Assembly: GCA_003150035.1 (NCBI GenBank)
Contig: QALR01000015.1
Span: forward strand, 1 to 64,000
Reading direction: 5' to 3'
Length of the DNA stretch: 64,000 bases
DNA from: Clostridiales bacterium
GTDB taxonomy: Bacteria > Bacillota > Clostridia > Oscillospirales > CAG-272
The translations under genes were made by a program, and so were the position numbers. How positions within the stretch are numbered: position 1 is the first letter of the stretch; every line of letters starts with the position of its first letter. The notes below the pieces were generated by a model. It saw only the letters and a program-made list of their open reading frames with translations, made no database searches and was not told the origin of the DNA. This document shows positions 42,243 to 52,272 of the stretch, piece after piece.

Positions 42243-43334
42243 ATGGTTACCGTCAGCCTGTGTATGATTGTAAAAAATGAAGAAGCTGTTCTCGCCCGGT
42301 GTCTTGACAGCATCCGGGAAGGCGTTGATGAAATCATTGTCGTCGATACGGGAAGCACCGATAAAACCAAGGAAATCGCGGCCCGGTATACCTCCCGTAT
42401 ATACGATTTTGAATGGAACTTCGATTTTTCCGCCGCCCGCAATTTTTCCTTTTCCAAAGCTACGATGGATTTTGCCATGTGGTTGGATGCAGACGATGTT
42501 TTTACAAAAGAAAATCTCGCGGCCTTTCTCCAGCTGAAACAAACAATACCGAATGACGTGGATACCGTTATGATGCGATACAATACAGCGTTTGACGAAA
42601 ATGGGAACCCGGTCTTTTCCTATTATCGAGAACGAATGATCCGTACGAATATTCCGTATGAATGGAAAGGAAGAGTTCACGAAGCGATTGTCCATGCCGG
42701 ACGCTCTATGTATTCCGATGTGGCCGTGAACCACAAGTCGATTAAAACCGTTTACAGCGACCGCAATCTGAAAATTTATGAGAAGCAAAAGGCGGCAGGC
42801 GAGCCTTTCACCCCGCGGGACACCTTTTACTATGCGAGAGAGCTCTACTATCATAAGCAATATGACAGGGCCATCGATATGCTGAACGGCTTTCTCTCCG
42901 ACGGACGCGGTTGGGTGGAGAACAACATTGAAGCCTGCAAAATCTTATCCTGTTGCTATAGAGAAAAAGGGAATTTTTCACAGGCCATCGCCGCACTTTC
43001 CGCATCCTTTCAGTACGATATGCCCCGTGCGGAAATTTGCTGTGAAATTGGAAGCCTTTGGATGCGCATGCAAAACTACCGCACCGCCGCATTTTGGTAC
43101 GAACTTGCCCGCGTGGTTCCCCGCAACGACAAAAGCGGCGGTTTTATATCAGAGGATTCCCACGGCTATCTGCCCTGTATTCAGCTCTGCGTCTGTTACG
43201 ACAAGCTTGGCAATCACAAAAAAGCAGAGGAATACAACCGCATGGCTGGCACATTTCGTCCGTCCTCACCCGCCTATTTGCAAAACTTGGAATACTTTAG
43301 CCGGCTTTCTCCGCACTCTCCCGAACATTCGTGA
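42243..43334 (+). CDS. Family 2 glycosyltransferase with TPR-like C-terminus (SunS/SgtA-like)
   Basis: This 363-residue protein has a GT2 domain (VSLCMIVKNEEAVLARCLDS, VVDTGSTDKTKEIAARY, metal-binding WLDADDVF) in the first 220 residues. A helical TPR-like region follows (YHKQYDRAIDMLNGFLSDGR, KGNFSQAIAALSASF, DKLGNHKKAEEYNRM). This combination is found in SunS-type protein glycosyltransferases and in enzymes that glycosylate exosporium collagens. The gene lies 69 bases ahead of a collagen-like protein gene on the same strand, so that protein is the likely acceptor. AGGAGTAACTCGGAGG lies upstream. Confidence 0.85.
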   Translation: MVTVSLCMIVKNEEAVLARCLDSIREGVDEIIVVDTGSTDKTKEIAARYTSRIYDFEWNFDFSAARNFSFSKATMDFAMWLDADDVFTKENLAAFLQLKQTIPNDVDTVMMRYNTAFDENGNPVFSYYRERMIRTNIPYEWKGRVHEAIVHAGRSMYSDVAVNHKSIKTVYSDRNLKIYEKQKAAGEPFTPRDTFYYARELYYHKQYDRAIDMLNGFLSDGRGWVENNIEACKILSCCYREKGNFSQAIAALSASFQYDMPRAEICCEIGSLWMRMQNYRTAAFWYELARVVPRNDKSGGFISEDSHGYLPCIQLCVCYDKLGNHKKAEEYNRMAGTFRPSSPAYLQNLEYFSRLSPHSPEHS

Positions 43335-45131
<1,797 letters not shown>

Positions 45132-45142
45132 TTGACAGACGG

Positions 45143-45176
45143 GGAGAGGGAAAACGAATCGTTTTCCCTCTCTACC
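45143..45176 (+). terminator. Terminator of the collagen gene
   Basis: GAGAGGGAAAACGA (45144-45157) and TCGTTTTCCCTCTC (45159-45172) form a 14-bp perfect stem around one base, so the real loop is larger. It is followed by TACCTTTATA. Confidence 0.85.
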
Positions 45177-45266
45177 TTTATACGCTATGACTATAGCAGC
45201 TGCTTGTTCGCGAATTGAAACGGACAAGCGTATATTTTCCTCTGCGGGGCATCGCCGTGCAGAACT

Positions 45267-45659
45267 TTATCGGAGCTTAAATCCGCGCGGGAACAGTTCT
45301 CCAAGCGTGGTCTTCTGGTAGTCGTCTTCCTTCTTTGCGCATATGACAATAAACGACTCCTCACAAAATTCATACAGAAACTGCCGGCAGACACCGCACG
45401 GCGTTGTATAATCCGTCTCCGAGCCTACAATGGCAATCGCCAAAAAATGACGCTGTCCCTCTGACACTGCTTTGGCCACCGCGCATCTTTCCGCACAAAG
45501 CGTCGGCGTATAAGAGGAGTTTTCAATGTTACAGCCGGTGTATACCGTGCCATCCGCGCAAAGCAATGCCGCTCCGACCCGGAATCCGGAAAACGGTGCG
45601 TATGCATGTTCCCTTGCGTCCTTTGCCAAGCGTATTAATCTTTGATCATCCATCCGCAT
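45267..45659 (-). CDS. cdd: Cytidine deaminase
   Basis: This 130-residue enzyme hydrolyses cytidine and deoxycytidine to the uridines. Zinc ligands and the catalytic glutamate appear in TLCAERCAVAKA (C-A-E) and TPCGVCRQFL (two cysteines). The N-terminal signature NIENSSY is also present. The length matches homotetrameric bacterial Cdd. It follows deoB by nine bases on the same strand, forming a nucleoside-salvage operon. GAGAGGCGG precedes the ATG. Confidence 0.95.
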   Translation of the reverse strand: MRMDDQRLIRLAKDAREHAYAPFSGFRVGAALLCADGTVYTGCNIENSSYTPTLCAERCAVAKAVSEGQRHFLAIAIVGSETDYTTPCGVCRQFLYEFCEESFIVICAKKEDDYQKTTLGELFPRGFKLR

Positions 45660-45668
45660 AACCGCCTC

Positions 45669-46829
45669 TCAAACAATCCGGTCAAGAAAGCTGCTTCCAT
45701 TCAAGGAGTACGATACGCCGAAATAATCGGCAATCGTCGCCGCGATATCGGAATACGTGGAGAGCGTTCCAAGATTGACCGGTCTGATTTTTCTGCCATA
45801 TACCAAAAGCGGTACATCCTCGCGCGTATGATCCGTTCCGGCAAAGTTCGGGTCACAGCCGTGGTCCGCCGTAATCATCAGAATATCATCCCGTCCCATG
45901 CCAGCCAGAAACTCCGGCAGCCATGCGTCAAGGCTCATCACCGCCGCGGCATATCCGCGCGCATCTCTGCGATGTCCGTACAGCATGTCAAAATCCACAA
46001 AATTGATAAAAGCAAGCCCTGAAAAATCTCGTGAAAGCAGCTCCAGGCATACGCGCATCCCATCGTCATTGCCGCTTGTCCGGATGGACTCCGTTATGCC
46101 AGAACCCGCAAAAATATCTCCGATTTTTCCCACGCCTATCGTTTCGATATCCGATTCCGACAGAAGATTCAAAACCGTTTTTCCGGGCGGCGGAGCCGAA
46201 AAATCATGGCGGCGCGACGTGCGCTCATACGGCCATTCTCCTGTAAACGGCCTTGCGATGACTCTGCCTACGAGATTCTCTCCCACCAAAAGCTCTCGTG
46301 CAATCCGACAATACCGGTACAGCTCCTCCACCGGAACCACGTCCTCATGCGCCGCAATCTGAAACACGCTGTCCGCGGAAGTATAGACAATCAGTTTTCC
46401 CGTTTTTATGTGCTCCCGCCCGTAATCCCGGATGACCTGCGTGCCGGAATACGGCTTGTTGCATAAAACACCTCGGCCGCATCGTTTTTCAAACTCACGA
46501 ATGATCGCCTCCGGAAATCCGCCCGGATAAGTTGGCAGCGGCACATCCGAACGGATGCCGGCCATTTCCCAATGTCCGATGGTGGTATCTTTTCCCTTTG
46601 ACATTTCCCGGACGCGCGCATAAGCGCCAGAGGAAATCCCAGAACCAAACGGAGATTCAACGCCATCGATACGGAAAAGTCCAAGAGATGCTAGTGTGGG
46701 CGCAGAAAAGCCTTCCGTTTTCATGACGGAAGCAAGCGTATTGCTTCCAAGGTCGCCAAAGGCTTCGGCATCTGCGGCACCACCGATGCCGAAGCTGTCC
46801 ATCACTATCAGGAATATTCTTTTCTTCAT
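45669..46829 (-). CDS. deoB: Phosphopentomutase
   Basis: This 386-residue alkaline-phosphatase-superfamily enzyme interconverts ribose/deoxyribose 1- and 5-phosphates. It shows the metal site IVMDSFGIGGAADAEAFGD near the N-terminus, the threonine phospho-acceptor motif SKGKDTTIGHWEMAG, and the second metal site MITADHGCDP ... GTDHTREDVPLLVYG. It is the first gene of a two-gene salvage operon with cdd. A promoter lies about 95 bases upstream. Confidence 0.95.
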   Translation of the reverse strand: MKKRIFLIVMDSFGIGGAADAEAFGDLGSNTLASVMKTEGFSAPTLASLGLFRIDGVESPFGSGISSGAYARVREMSKGKDTTIGHWEMAGIRSDVPLPTYPGGFPEAIIREFEKRCGRGVLCNKPYSGTQVIRDYGREHIKTGKLIVYTSADSVFQIAAHEDVVPVEELYRYCRIARELLVGENLVGRVIARPFTGEWPYERTSRRHDFSAPPPGKTVLNLLSESDIETIGVGKIGDIFAGSGITESIRTSGNDDGMRVCLELLSRDFSGLAFINFVDFDMLYGHRRDARGYAAAVMSLDAWLPEFLAGMGRDDILMITADHGCDPNFAGTDHTREDVPLLVYGRKIRPVNLGTLSTYSDIAATIADYFGVSYSLNGSSFLDRIV

Positions 46830-46922
46830 CTTCTGTCACCATCCCTTCTTTTTCTGCGGGCTGCCATACCATTTGCATATCGCATAGGCCATGTGTAAAG
46901 CCCGCCAATCTTTACGTATATT

Positions 46923-46951
46923 ATCATACATATGGTAGCACATATTGCCAA
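46923..46951 (-). promoter_or_regulatory. Promoter of the deoB-cdd operon
   Basis: On the minus strand TTGGCA (46951-46946) and TATGAT (46928-46923) are separated by 17 bases. The remainder of the gap to 47113 shows no gene. Confidence 0.7.
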
Positions 46952-47113
46952 TCCTATTGGTGAAATATTTGTAAATTTCAACGCAAACAAAACGGGATAA
47001 CGCTCTGCTCCGGATGGCTTTGTCTTCCTGCGCCGCGCTGCGGCTGCCCTGCAAACGCGACGGATTCCGCCATATGATCCTAGCCCCTCATTCTATATCT
47101 AGCGAAAGGACGG

Positions 47114-47623
47114 TCAGACAGCATCCGCCATCAACTCACGAAAGAGCCTTTCATGATGCTCCTCGTCCGCAAGGATACGCGCAAGCACCCCTTTTACACC
47201 ATCGTCCGAAATTTTGCCGAAAATGTTCCGATAAACAGAAATTGCCTGCTTTTCGCCACGCCATGCAGCGGCAAGAAGCCTGTCAGGATTCGTATCATAT
47301 TCCAGTCCGGAAGCGGCAAACGGGTTCCGTCTGTCAGACTGATATTTTGGGGCACCCCCGAGATCGCGGATAAGCGCCCCAAGAAGTTCAAGATGACGCA
47401 TTTCCACCTCGGCTATATAAGAAAAAATATCGGATATGACCGCCGGTTTTCTGTTTTTGCATACCGTTTTCGCATAAAGATACTGCAAAACGGATGTAAC
47501 CTCCCCACCCTGTCCCGCATAGGGGGCCGACAGCAGTCTGGCATAGGCAAGATTCGGTTCCCGGATCTCCGGGACCGGATAAGGCTCCGGCACGATACAA
47601 CGCGCCTTGATTCTGTTTATCAT
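47114..47623 (-). CDS. Ferritin-like diiron-fold protein
   Basis: This 169-residue protein has a four-helix ferritin-like core with two metal-binding helix pairs: SYIAEVEMRHLELLGALI (ExxH) and AAWRGEKQAISVYRNIF with LADEEHHERLFREL (E and ExxH). The fold resembles manganese-catalase/CotJC and rubrerythrin-like domains, but the exact activity cannot be told. The ATG at 47623 is preceded by AGGGAG; a longer frame upstream is not convincing. It stands alone opposite the ABC-F gene and may protect against oxidants or belong to the spore coat. Confidence 0.75.
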   Translation of the reverse strand: MINRIKARCIVPEPYPVPEIREPNLAYARLLSAPYAGQGGEVTSVLQYLYAKTVCKNRKPAVISDIFSYIAEVEMRHLELLGALIRDLGGAPKYQSDRRNPFAASGLEYDTNPDRLLAAAWRGEKQAISVYRNIFGKISDDGVKGVLARILADEEHHERLFRELMADAV

Positions 47624-47705
47624 GAAAAATTCACTCCCTTTTCTGCTTTTTTCTATTATACATATGCGGAAATGCCGAAATCGGAACCGAGTTTTCACAA
47701 TCAAA

Positions 47706-47735
47706 TTGACAATCATGCCGCTTCCGGTGTATAAT
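47706..47735 (+). promoter_or_regulatory. Promoter of the ABC-F to ispH-rpsA operon
   Basis: TTGACA (47706-47711) and TATAAT (47730-47735), spaced by 18 bases, lie 40 bases before the ABC-F start codon. Confidence 0.82.
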
Positions 47736-47774
47736 AAGAACCATGATTCTACAAAGAAACGGGAAATTCTCCAA

Positions 47775-49715
47775 ATGACGATACTGGGCGTAAATGATAT
47801 CCTCGTGGAATACGGAACGGATATCATTCTGCAAAAAATCAATTTTTCCATCGAGGAAGGCGACAGACTCGGGATTGTCGGCGTCAACGGCGCGGGCAAA
47901 TCCACGCTTTTGCACGTGATCGCCGGCAAAAAGGAATCCACTTCCGGCGCGGTTTATGTGGCAAAAGGCAAAACGATCGCCATGCTCGAGCAGAACGCGA
48001 TGCTGGAAAGCAGCAAAACCCTTTTAGAAGAAATGGAAGACGCTTTTCCCGAATGCAAACGCATCGAAACACGGCTTGCCGCGCTTCACGAAGAGATGGA
48101 AAGGGATGCCGCACAGAATGCGTGCGATGAAAGAAAAATCGCGGAATTTTCTGCACTAACGGAAGCCTTCGGAAAAATCGGCGGCTATGAATACCGCTCC
48201 CGTATCCGTGCCATGCTGACAAGGTTCGGCTTTCCGGATGCAGAGCAGACAAAAAAAATCAATATGCTGTCCGGAGGCGAGCGAACACGGCTTGCGCTTG
48301 TACGGCTTCTGCTTATCGAACCGGATATCCTGATTCTGGACGAGCCGACCAACCATCTTGACACGGATACGCTCTATTGGCTAGAAGATCATCTGAGAAA
48401 TTATCCGGGAACACTGATTCTCGTCTCGCACGACCGGTATTTTCTTGACCGGACAGTGACAAAAATTTTGGATATTGAAAACACAAAGGCCTCCCTCTAT
48501 ACCGGCAATTACGAACAATTCGCCGCGAAAAAAGCACAGGCGAGGAAAGCTCTCGCAAAGCAGTATGAGCTCCAACAAAAGGAAATTGCTCGCATAGAGT
48601 CCATCATCGAGCAGCAGCGCCGCTTCGGGCAGGAACGTAATTTCATCACCATTGCCAGCAAGCGAAAGCAAATTGAGCATATGGAAAAAATCGACGCGCC
48701 GGAAAAGACGCCGGACGGTATTCGGATTGCATTTGCGGAAGCGGGAGAAAGCGGAAGCGAGGTACTGGAGGTTTCTCACCTGGCAAAATCTTTCGGGGAG
48801 CGCACGATTTTCGGGGACATCTCCTTTCTCGTCAAAAAACAGGACCGCGTTGTTATCATAGGACCCAACGGCTGCGGAAAATCCACGCTGCTCAAAATCC
48901 TCGGCGGATTTTTGGAGCAGGACACCGGCGTTTATGAATTCGGAACAGGCGTTGTCGCCGGCTATTACGACCAAGAGCAGCAATCCCTCGATGAATCGTG
49001 TACCGTACTCGAGGAGGTCTGCCGGACCCATGAAAAACTCACCTTCACGAAGATACGGACGGCGCTGGCAGGCTTTCTCTTTTTTGCCGAGGACATGGAT
49101 AAAAAAGTATCCGTCTTATCCGGCGGTGAAAAAGCACGGCTGATGCTCTGTAAAATGATTCTCTCAAAGGTCAATCTGCTGATTCTCGACGAGCCGACCA
49201 ACCATCTTGACATCGCCTCCAGAGAGGCGCTCGAGGATGCGCTGCTTGCCTTTAACGGAACCATTATCGCCGTATCCCACGATCGATATTTCATCAAAAA
49301 GCTTTCCACGCGCATTTTCGATATGACAGACGGCTTCTGCGACTACCACGGAACCTTCGATGAATATCTGGAATATCGGGAAAAAAAGCTTGCCGCGGCG
49401 CCGGCAGAGAAAGAGGAAAAGCAGGCGTCGGACGGCAAAGCAAAATATCTCGAAAATAAAAAGCTTGCGGCAGAGATCCGCAGACAGGAGAAGAAACTAG
49501 AACGTGCAGAAACGGCAATTGAGGCACTAGACCACGAACGTGCGGCTCTGGAGTCGGAAATGAACGATACAGCCTCCGGCGATTATGTGCGGCTCTCTGA
49601 AATTACCGACAGGTTAACGGAGATCAAAAATCAAACGGACGCGCTTTTTCTCGAAATGGAGGAGGCGGAAAGCTTCCTTTCGGAAAACCGCGCACAAGGG
49701 ACAAAAAATGAATAA
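47775..49715 (+). CDS. ABC-F family ATPase (ribosome-associated)
   Basis: This 646-residue protein has two ABC ATPase domains and no membrane segment. Walker A motifs are GVNGAGKST and GPNGCGKST, signatures LSGGERTRLALV and LSGGEKARLMLC, and Walker B LLILDEPTNHLD in both. The linker between the domains is long and charged (ARKALAKQYELQQKEIARIE), and the C-terminus forms a coiled coil (RRQEKKLERAETAIEALDHE). ABC-F proteins act at the ribosomal E site in translation control or antibiotic resistance. The ATG at 47775 fits the usual N-terminus MTILGVNDIL. Its stop overlaps the next gene. Confidence 0.92.
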   Translation: MTILGVNDILVEYGTDIILQKINFSIEEGDRLGIVGVNGAGKSTLLHVIAGKKESTSGAVYVAKGKTIAMLEQNAMLESSKTLLEEMEDAFPECKRIETRLAALHEEMERDAAQNACDERKIAEFSALTEAFGKIGGYEYRSRIRAMLTRFGFPDAEQTKKINMLSGGERTRLALVRLLLIEPDILILDEPTNHLDTDTLYWLEDHLRNYPGTLILVSHDRYFLDRTVTKILDIENTKASLYTGNYEQFAAKKAQARKALAKQYELQQKEIARIESIIEQQRRFGQERNFITIASKRKQIEHMEKIDAPEKTPDGIRIAFAEAGESGSEVLEVSHLAKSFGERTIFGDISFLVKKQDRVVIIGPNGCGKSTLLKILGGFLEQDTGVYEFGTGVVAGYYDQEQQSLDESCTVLEEVCRTHEKLTFTKIRTALAGFLFFAEDMDKKVSVLSGGEKARLMLCKMILSKVNLLILDEPTNHLDIASREALEDALLAFNGTIIAVSHDRYFIKKLSTRIFDMTDGFCDYHGTFDEYLEYREKKLAAAPAEKEEKQASDGKAKYLENKKLAAEIRRQEKKLERAETAIEALDHERAALESEMNDTASGDYVRLSEITDRLTEIKNQTDALFLEMEEAESFLSENRAQGTKNE

Positions 49716-50982
49716 ACGGAAAATCGCGGTTGTCGGCGGCGGTGCCGCCGGGATGACGGCCGCGGGACGCGCGGCGGAGCTTGGCTGCGACGTCACGATT
49801 TTCGAGCGAAACCCGTATCCGGGCAAAAAGCTCGGCATCACCGGGAAAGGCAGGTGCAATCTTACCAATGACTGCACACCCGAGGACTTCATCAAAAATG
49901 TAACGGCAAACGGAAAATTCCTCTACTCCGCCATCCATCGCTTTTCTCCGTCCGACACGATGGCGTTCTTTGAGGGTCTTGGCGTGCCTCTGAAAACGGA
50001 ACGCGGCAGACGGGTGTTTCCTGTCTCCGACCGTGCGGGCGACGTCGTGCTTGCCCTGAGACGATACTGCGCCTCCGGCGGATGCCGGATCCTGCATGAG
50101 CGCGTTACAGATCTGATTCGGAATGAGGACGGTGCTCTTTCCGGCGTATGCTGCGGAAATCGGCGCTTTGAGGGCTTTGACGCCGTGATTCTCAGCACGG
50201 GCGGCCTCTCCTATCCCGGAACCGGCTCGACCGGAGACGGTTATCGCCTGTCAGAATCGCTCGGACACACGATAATGCCTCCTATTCCCTCTCTTGTAGG
50301 ACTGGAATCAGATGACCCGCTCCCACCGTCAGCGCAGGGATTATCTCTTAAAAACATAGCGGTCACAGTCACCGACACCGCTTCTGGAAAAGAAATTTTC
50401 CAGGATTTCGGCGAGATGCTGTTCTGTCATTACGGAATCAGCGGTCCCGTTGTTCTCTCCGCCTCGGCGCATATGCGCCCGATGGAAAAGGACCGATACG
50501 TCGTCGCCATCGATCTCAAGCCCGCTCTCGATCGGGAAACGCTTGACCGCCGGCTGCTCTCGGATTTTGAAAAATTCAAAAACCGGGATTTTCGCCATGC
50601 CTTTGACGAATTGCTTCCCTCGAAGCTGCGGGAGCCCCTCGCCGTTCTTTGCGATGTTCCCCTCGAACAGAAAATCCATACCGTCACAAGAGAAAAACGG
50701 CGGCGTATCGTGTCGCTCCTCAAAGCGCTTCCCATCAGAATCACCGGCTTCCGTCCGATTGCGGAGGCAATCGTGACAAGCGGCGGCGTGCGGACCTCGG
50801 AAATCGACCCGCATACCATGCGCTCGAAGCTCTGCTCCAATCTTTATTTTGCGGGCGAAATCATCGATCTCGACGCCTATACCGGCGGCTTCAATCTTCA
50901 AATTGCGTTTTCCACTGCGATGGCAGCAGCAAACGCAGCCGCCTCACAAGAAGGATTCAAAAGAAAGGAACCATCAAAATGA
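49708..50982 (+). CDS. HI0933/YhiN-like FAD-dependent oxidoreductase
   Basis: This 424-residue flavoprotein has the dinucleotide motif VVGGGAAGMTAAGRAAELG, the family hallmark GKKLGITGKGRCNLTN, and a C-terminal FAD closure LYFAGEIIDLDAYTGGFNLQ. Members are conserved in bacteria with unclear substrates. Its ATG lies inside the last codons of the ABC-F gene, and its stop overlaps the start of cmk, so the genes are translationally coupled. Confidence 0.92.
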   Translation: MNKRKIAVVGGGAAGMTAAGRAAELGCDVTIFERNPYPGKKLGITGKGRCNLTNDCTPEDFIKNVTANGKFLYSAIHRFSPSDTMAFFEGLGVPLKTERGRRVFPVSDRAGDVVLALRRYCASGGCRILHERVTDLIRNEDGALSGVCCGNRRFEGFDAVILSTGGLSYPGTGSTGDGYRLSESLGHTIMPPIPSLVGLESDDPLPPSAQGLSLKNIAVTVTDTASGKEIFQDFGEMLFCHYGISGPVVLSASAHMRPMEKDRYVVAIDLKPALDRETLDRRLLSDFEKFKNRDFRHAFDELLPSKLREPLAVLCDVPLEQKIHTVTREKRRRIVSLLKALPIRITGFRPIAEAIVTSGGVRTSEIDPHTMRSKLCSNLYFAGEIIDLDAYTGGFNLQIAFSTAMAAANAAASQEGFKRKEPSK

Positions 50983-51650
50983 TCAGTATTGCCATCGACG
51001 GACCCTCCGGCGCCGGGAAAAGCACACTCGCCAAGGCCCTTGCCAAAGAACTCGGCTATATTCACACCGATACCGGCGCCCTTTACCGTACGGTAGGACT
51101 CGCCGTCCTGCGCGCCGGGGTCGCCCCCGACAATCGGGACGCGGTTATCGCCCTGCTCCCTCATATCGATATTTTACTGAGATATGAAGCCGACGGGCAA
51201 AAGATTTACCTTGGCGGCGAAGAGGTCAGCGCTTTCATCCGGACCAATGAGATCTCCTCCTACGCCTCCAAGGTGTCCGCCATCCCCGAGGTAAGGACGT
51301 TTTTGCTTGACCTGCAACGCGGCATCGCAAAAGAAAACAACGTCATCATGGATGGTCGCGATATCGGGACCGTCATTCTTCCCAACGCCAAGGTCAAATT
51401 TTTTATTACGGTCTCTGACGAGGAAAGAGCGCGCAGACGGCACCGTGAACTTCTCTCGCGCGGAGAGAATATCTCACTCGAAGAGGTGCGGCGCACGATG
51501 GCGGAGCGGGACAAAAACGACAGCACCAGAAAGGTAGCGCCTGCCATCCCCGCTCCCGACGCGGTATTTCTTGATAACACCGGAGATTTTTCCGAAACAG
51601 TAAGCCGTGCGCTTGCCATCATAAGGAGCAAAACCGAAAGCCATGAATAA
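50979..51650 (+). CDS. cmk: Cytidylate kinase
   Basis: This 223-residue kinase phosphorylates CMP and dCMP. The P-loop is IDGPSGAGKST at the N-terminus, followed by the substrate motif LGYIHTDTGALYRTV and the conserved MDGRDIGTVILPNA; the lid has RDKNDSTRKVAP. The ATG overlaps the preceding stop (ATGA) and AAGGAA lies upstream. The order cmk-plsC-ispH-rpsA is conserved in many Clostridia. Confidence 0.95.
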   Translation: MISIAIDGPSGAGKSTLAKALAKELGYIHTDTGALYRTVGLAVLRAGVAPDNRDAVIALLPHIDILLRYEADGQKIYLGGEEVSAFIRTNEISSYASKVSAIPEVRTFLLDLQRGIAKENNVIMDGRDIGTVILPNAKVKFFITVSDEERARRRHRELLSRGENISLEEVRRTMAERDKNDSTRKVAPAIPAPDAVFLDNTGDFSETVSRALAIIRSKTESHE

Positions 51651-52272
51651 GCTGTATCGCTTTCTGCAGATTTTTTTAAGACCGTTTTACCGGATTTTTT
51701 TCAGGATGCGGGTCATCGGCAGAGAAAATGAGCTTGTCTGCGGTCCCTGCATTATCTGCGCCAACCACATCAGCATGCATGACATCTTTCTCATCGCCAT
51801 GAATCTGAAACGGCAGATTTTCTTTTTTGCGAAAAAGGAGCTCTTCCGCAATCCCCTCCTTGCCAAAATTCTGCGCAGCTTCGGGACCATCTCCGTTTCG
51901 CGCGGGACGGCGGATGTCCACGCCATCGAAGAGGTTCTTGACGTTCTGAAGTCGGGCGGGTATATCGGGCTTTTTCCTCAGGGCACACGCATGCCGGGAA
52001 AGGTGCCATCCCCGGCGGACGCCAAAAGCGGCGTGGGACTTATGGCATACCGAGCAAAAAGCAACGTCTTGCCCGTTTATATTCAGACCAAAAACAACCG
52101 CATCCGTCTTTTCCGCAGAGTTACGGTCATTATCGGCAAACCGATTTTATATGAGGAGCTGGGCTTTTCCCGCGGCAATATCGCGGAATACAATGCGGCA
52201 GCGAGAATGATTTTCGAAAGAATCTGTGCGCTTGGCGCGGCCAAGGAGGCAGAAGATGTCAAAAATCATTAA
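51643..52272 (+). CDS. plsC: 1-acyl-sn-glycerol-3-phosphate acyltransferase
   Basis: This 209-residue PlsC-family enzyme makes phosphatidic acid. The catalytic HX4D motif is NHISMHDIF and the substrate-binding motif is LFPQGTRMPGK. A hydrophobic or amphipathic N-terminal stretch (YRFLQIFLRPFYRIFFRM) anchors it to the membrane. The ATG overlaps the end of cmk by eight bases, and the 3' end overlaps the ispH-rpsA gene by 17 bases. Confidence 0.92.
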   Translation: MNKLYRFLQIFLRPFYRIFFRMRVIGRENELVCGPCIICANHISMHDIFLIAMNLKRQIFFFAKKELFRNPLLAKILRSFGTISVSRGTADVHAIEEVLDVLKSGGYIGLFPQGTRMPGKVPSPADAKSGVGLMAYRAKSNVLPVYIQTKNNRIRLFRRVTVIIGKPILYEELGFSRGNIAEYNAAARMIFERICALGAAKEAEDVKNH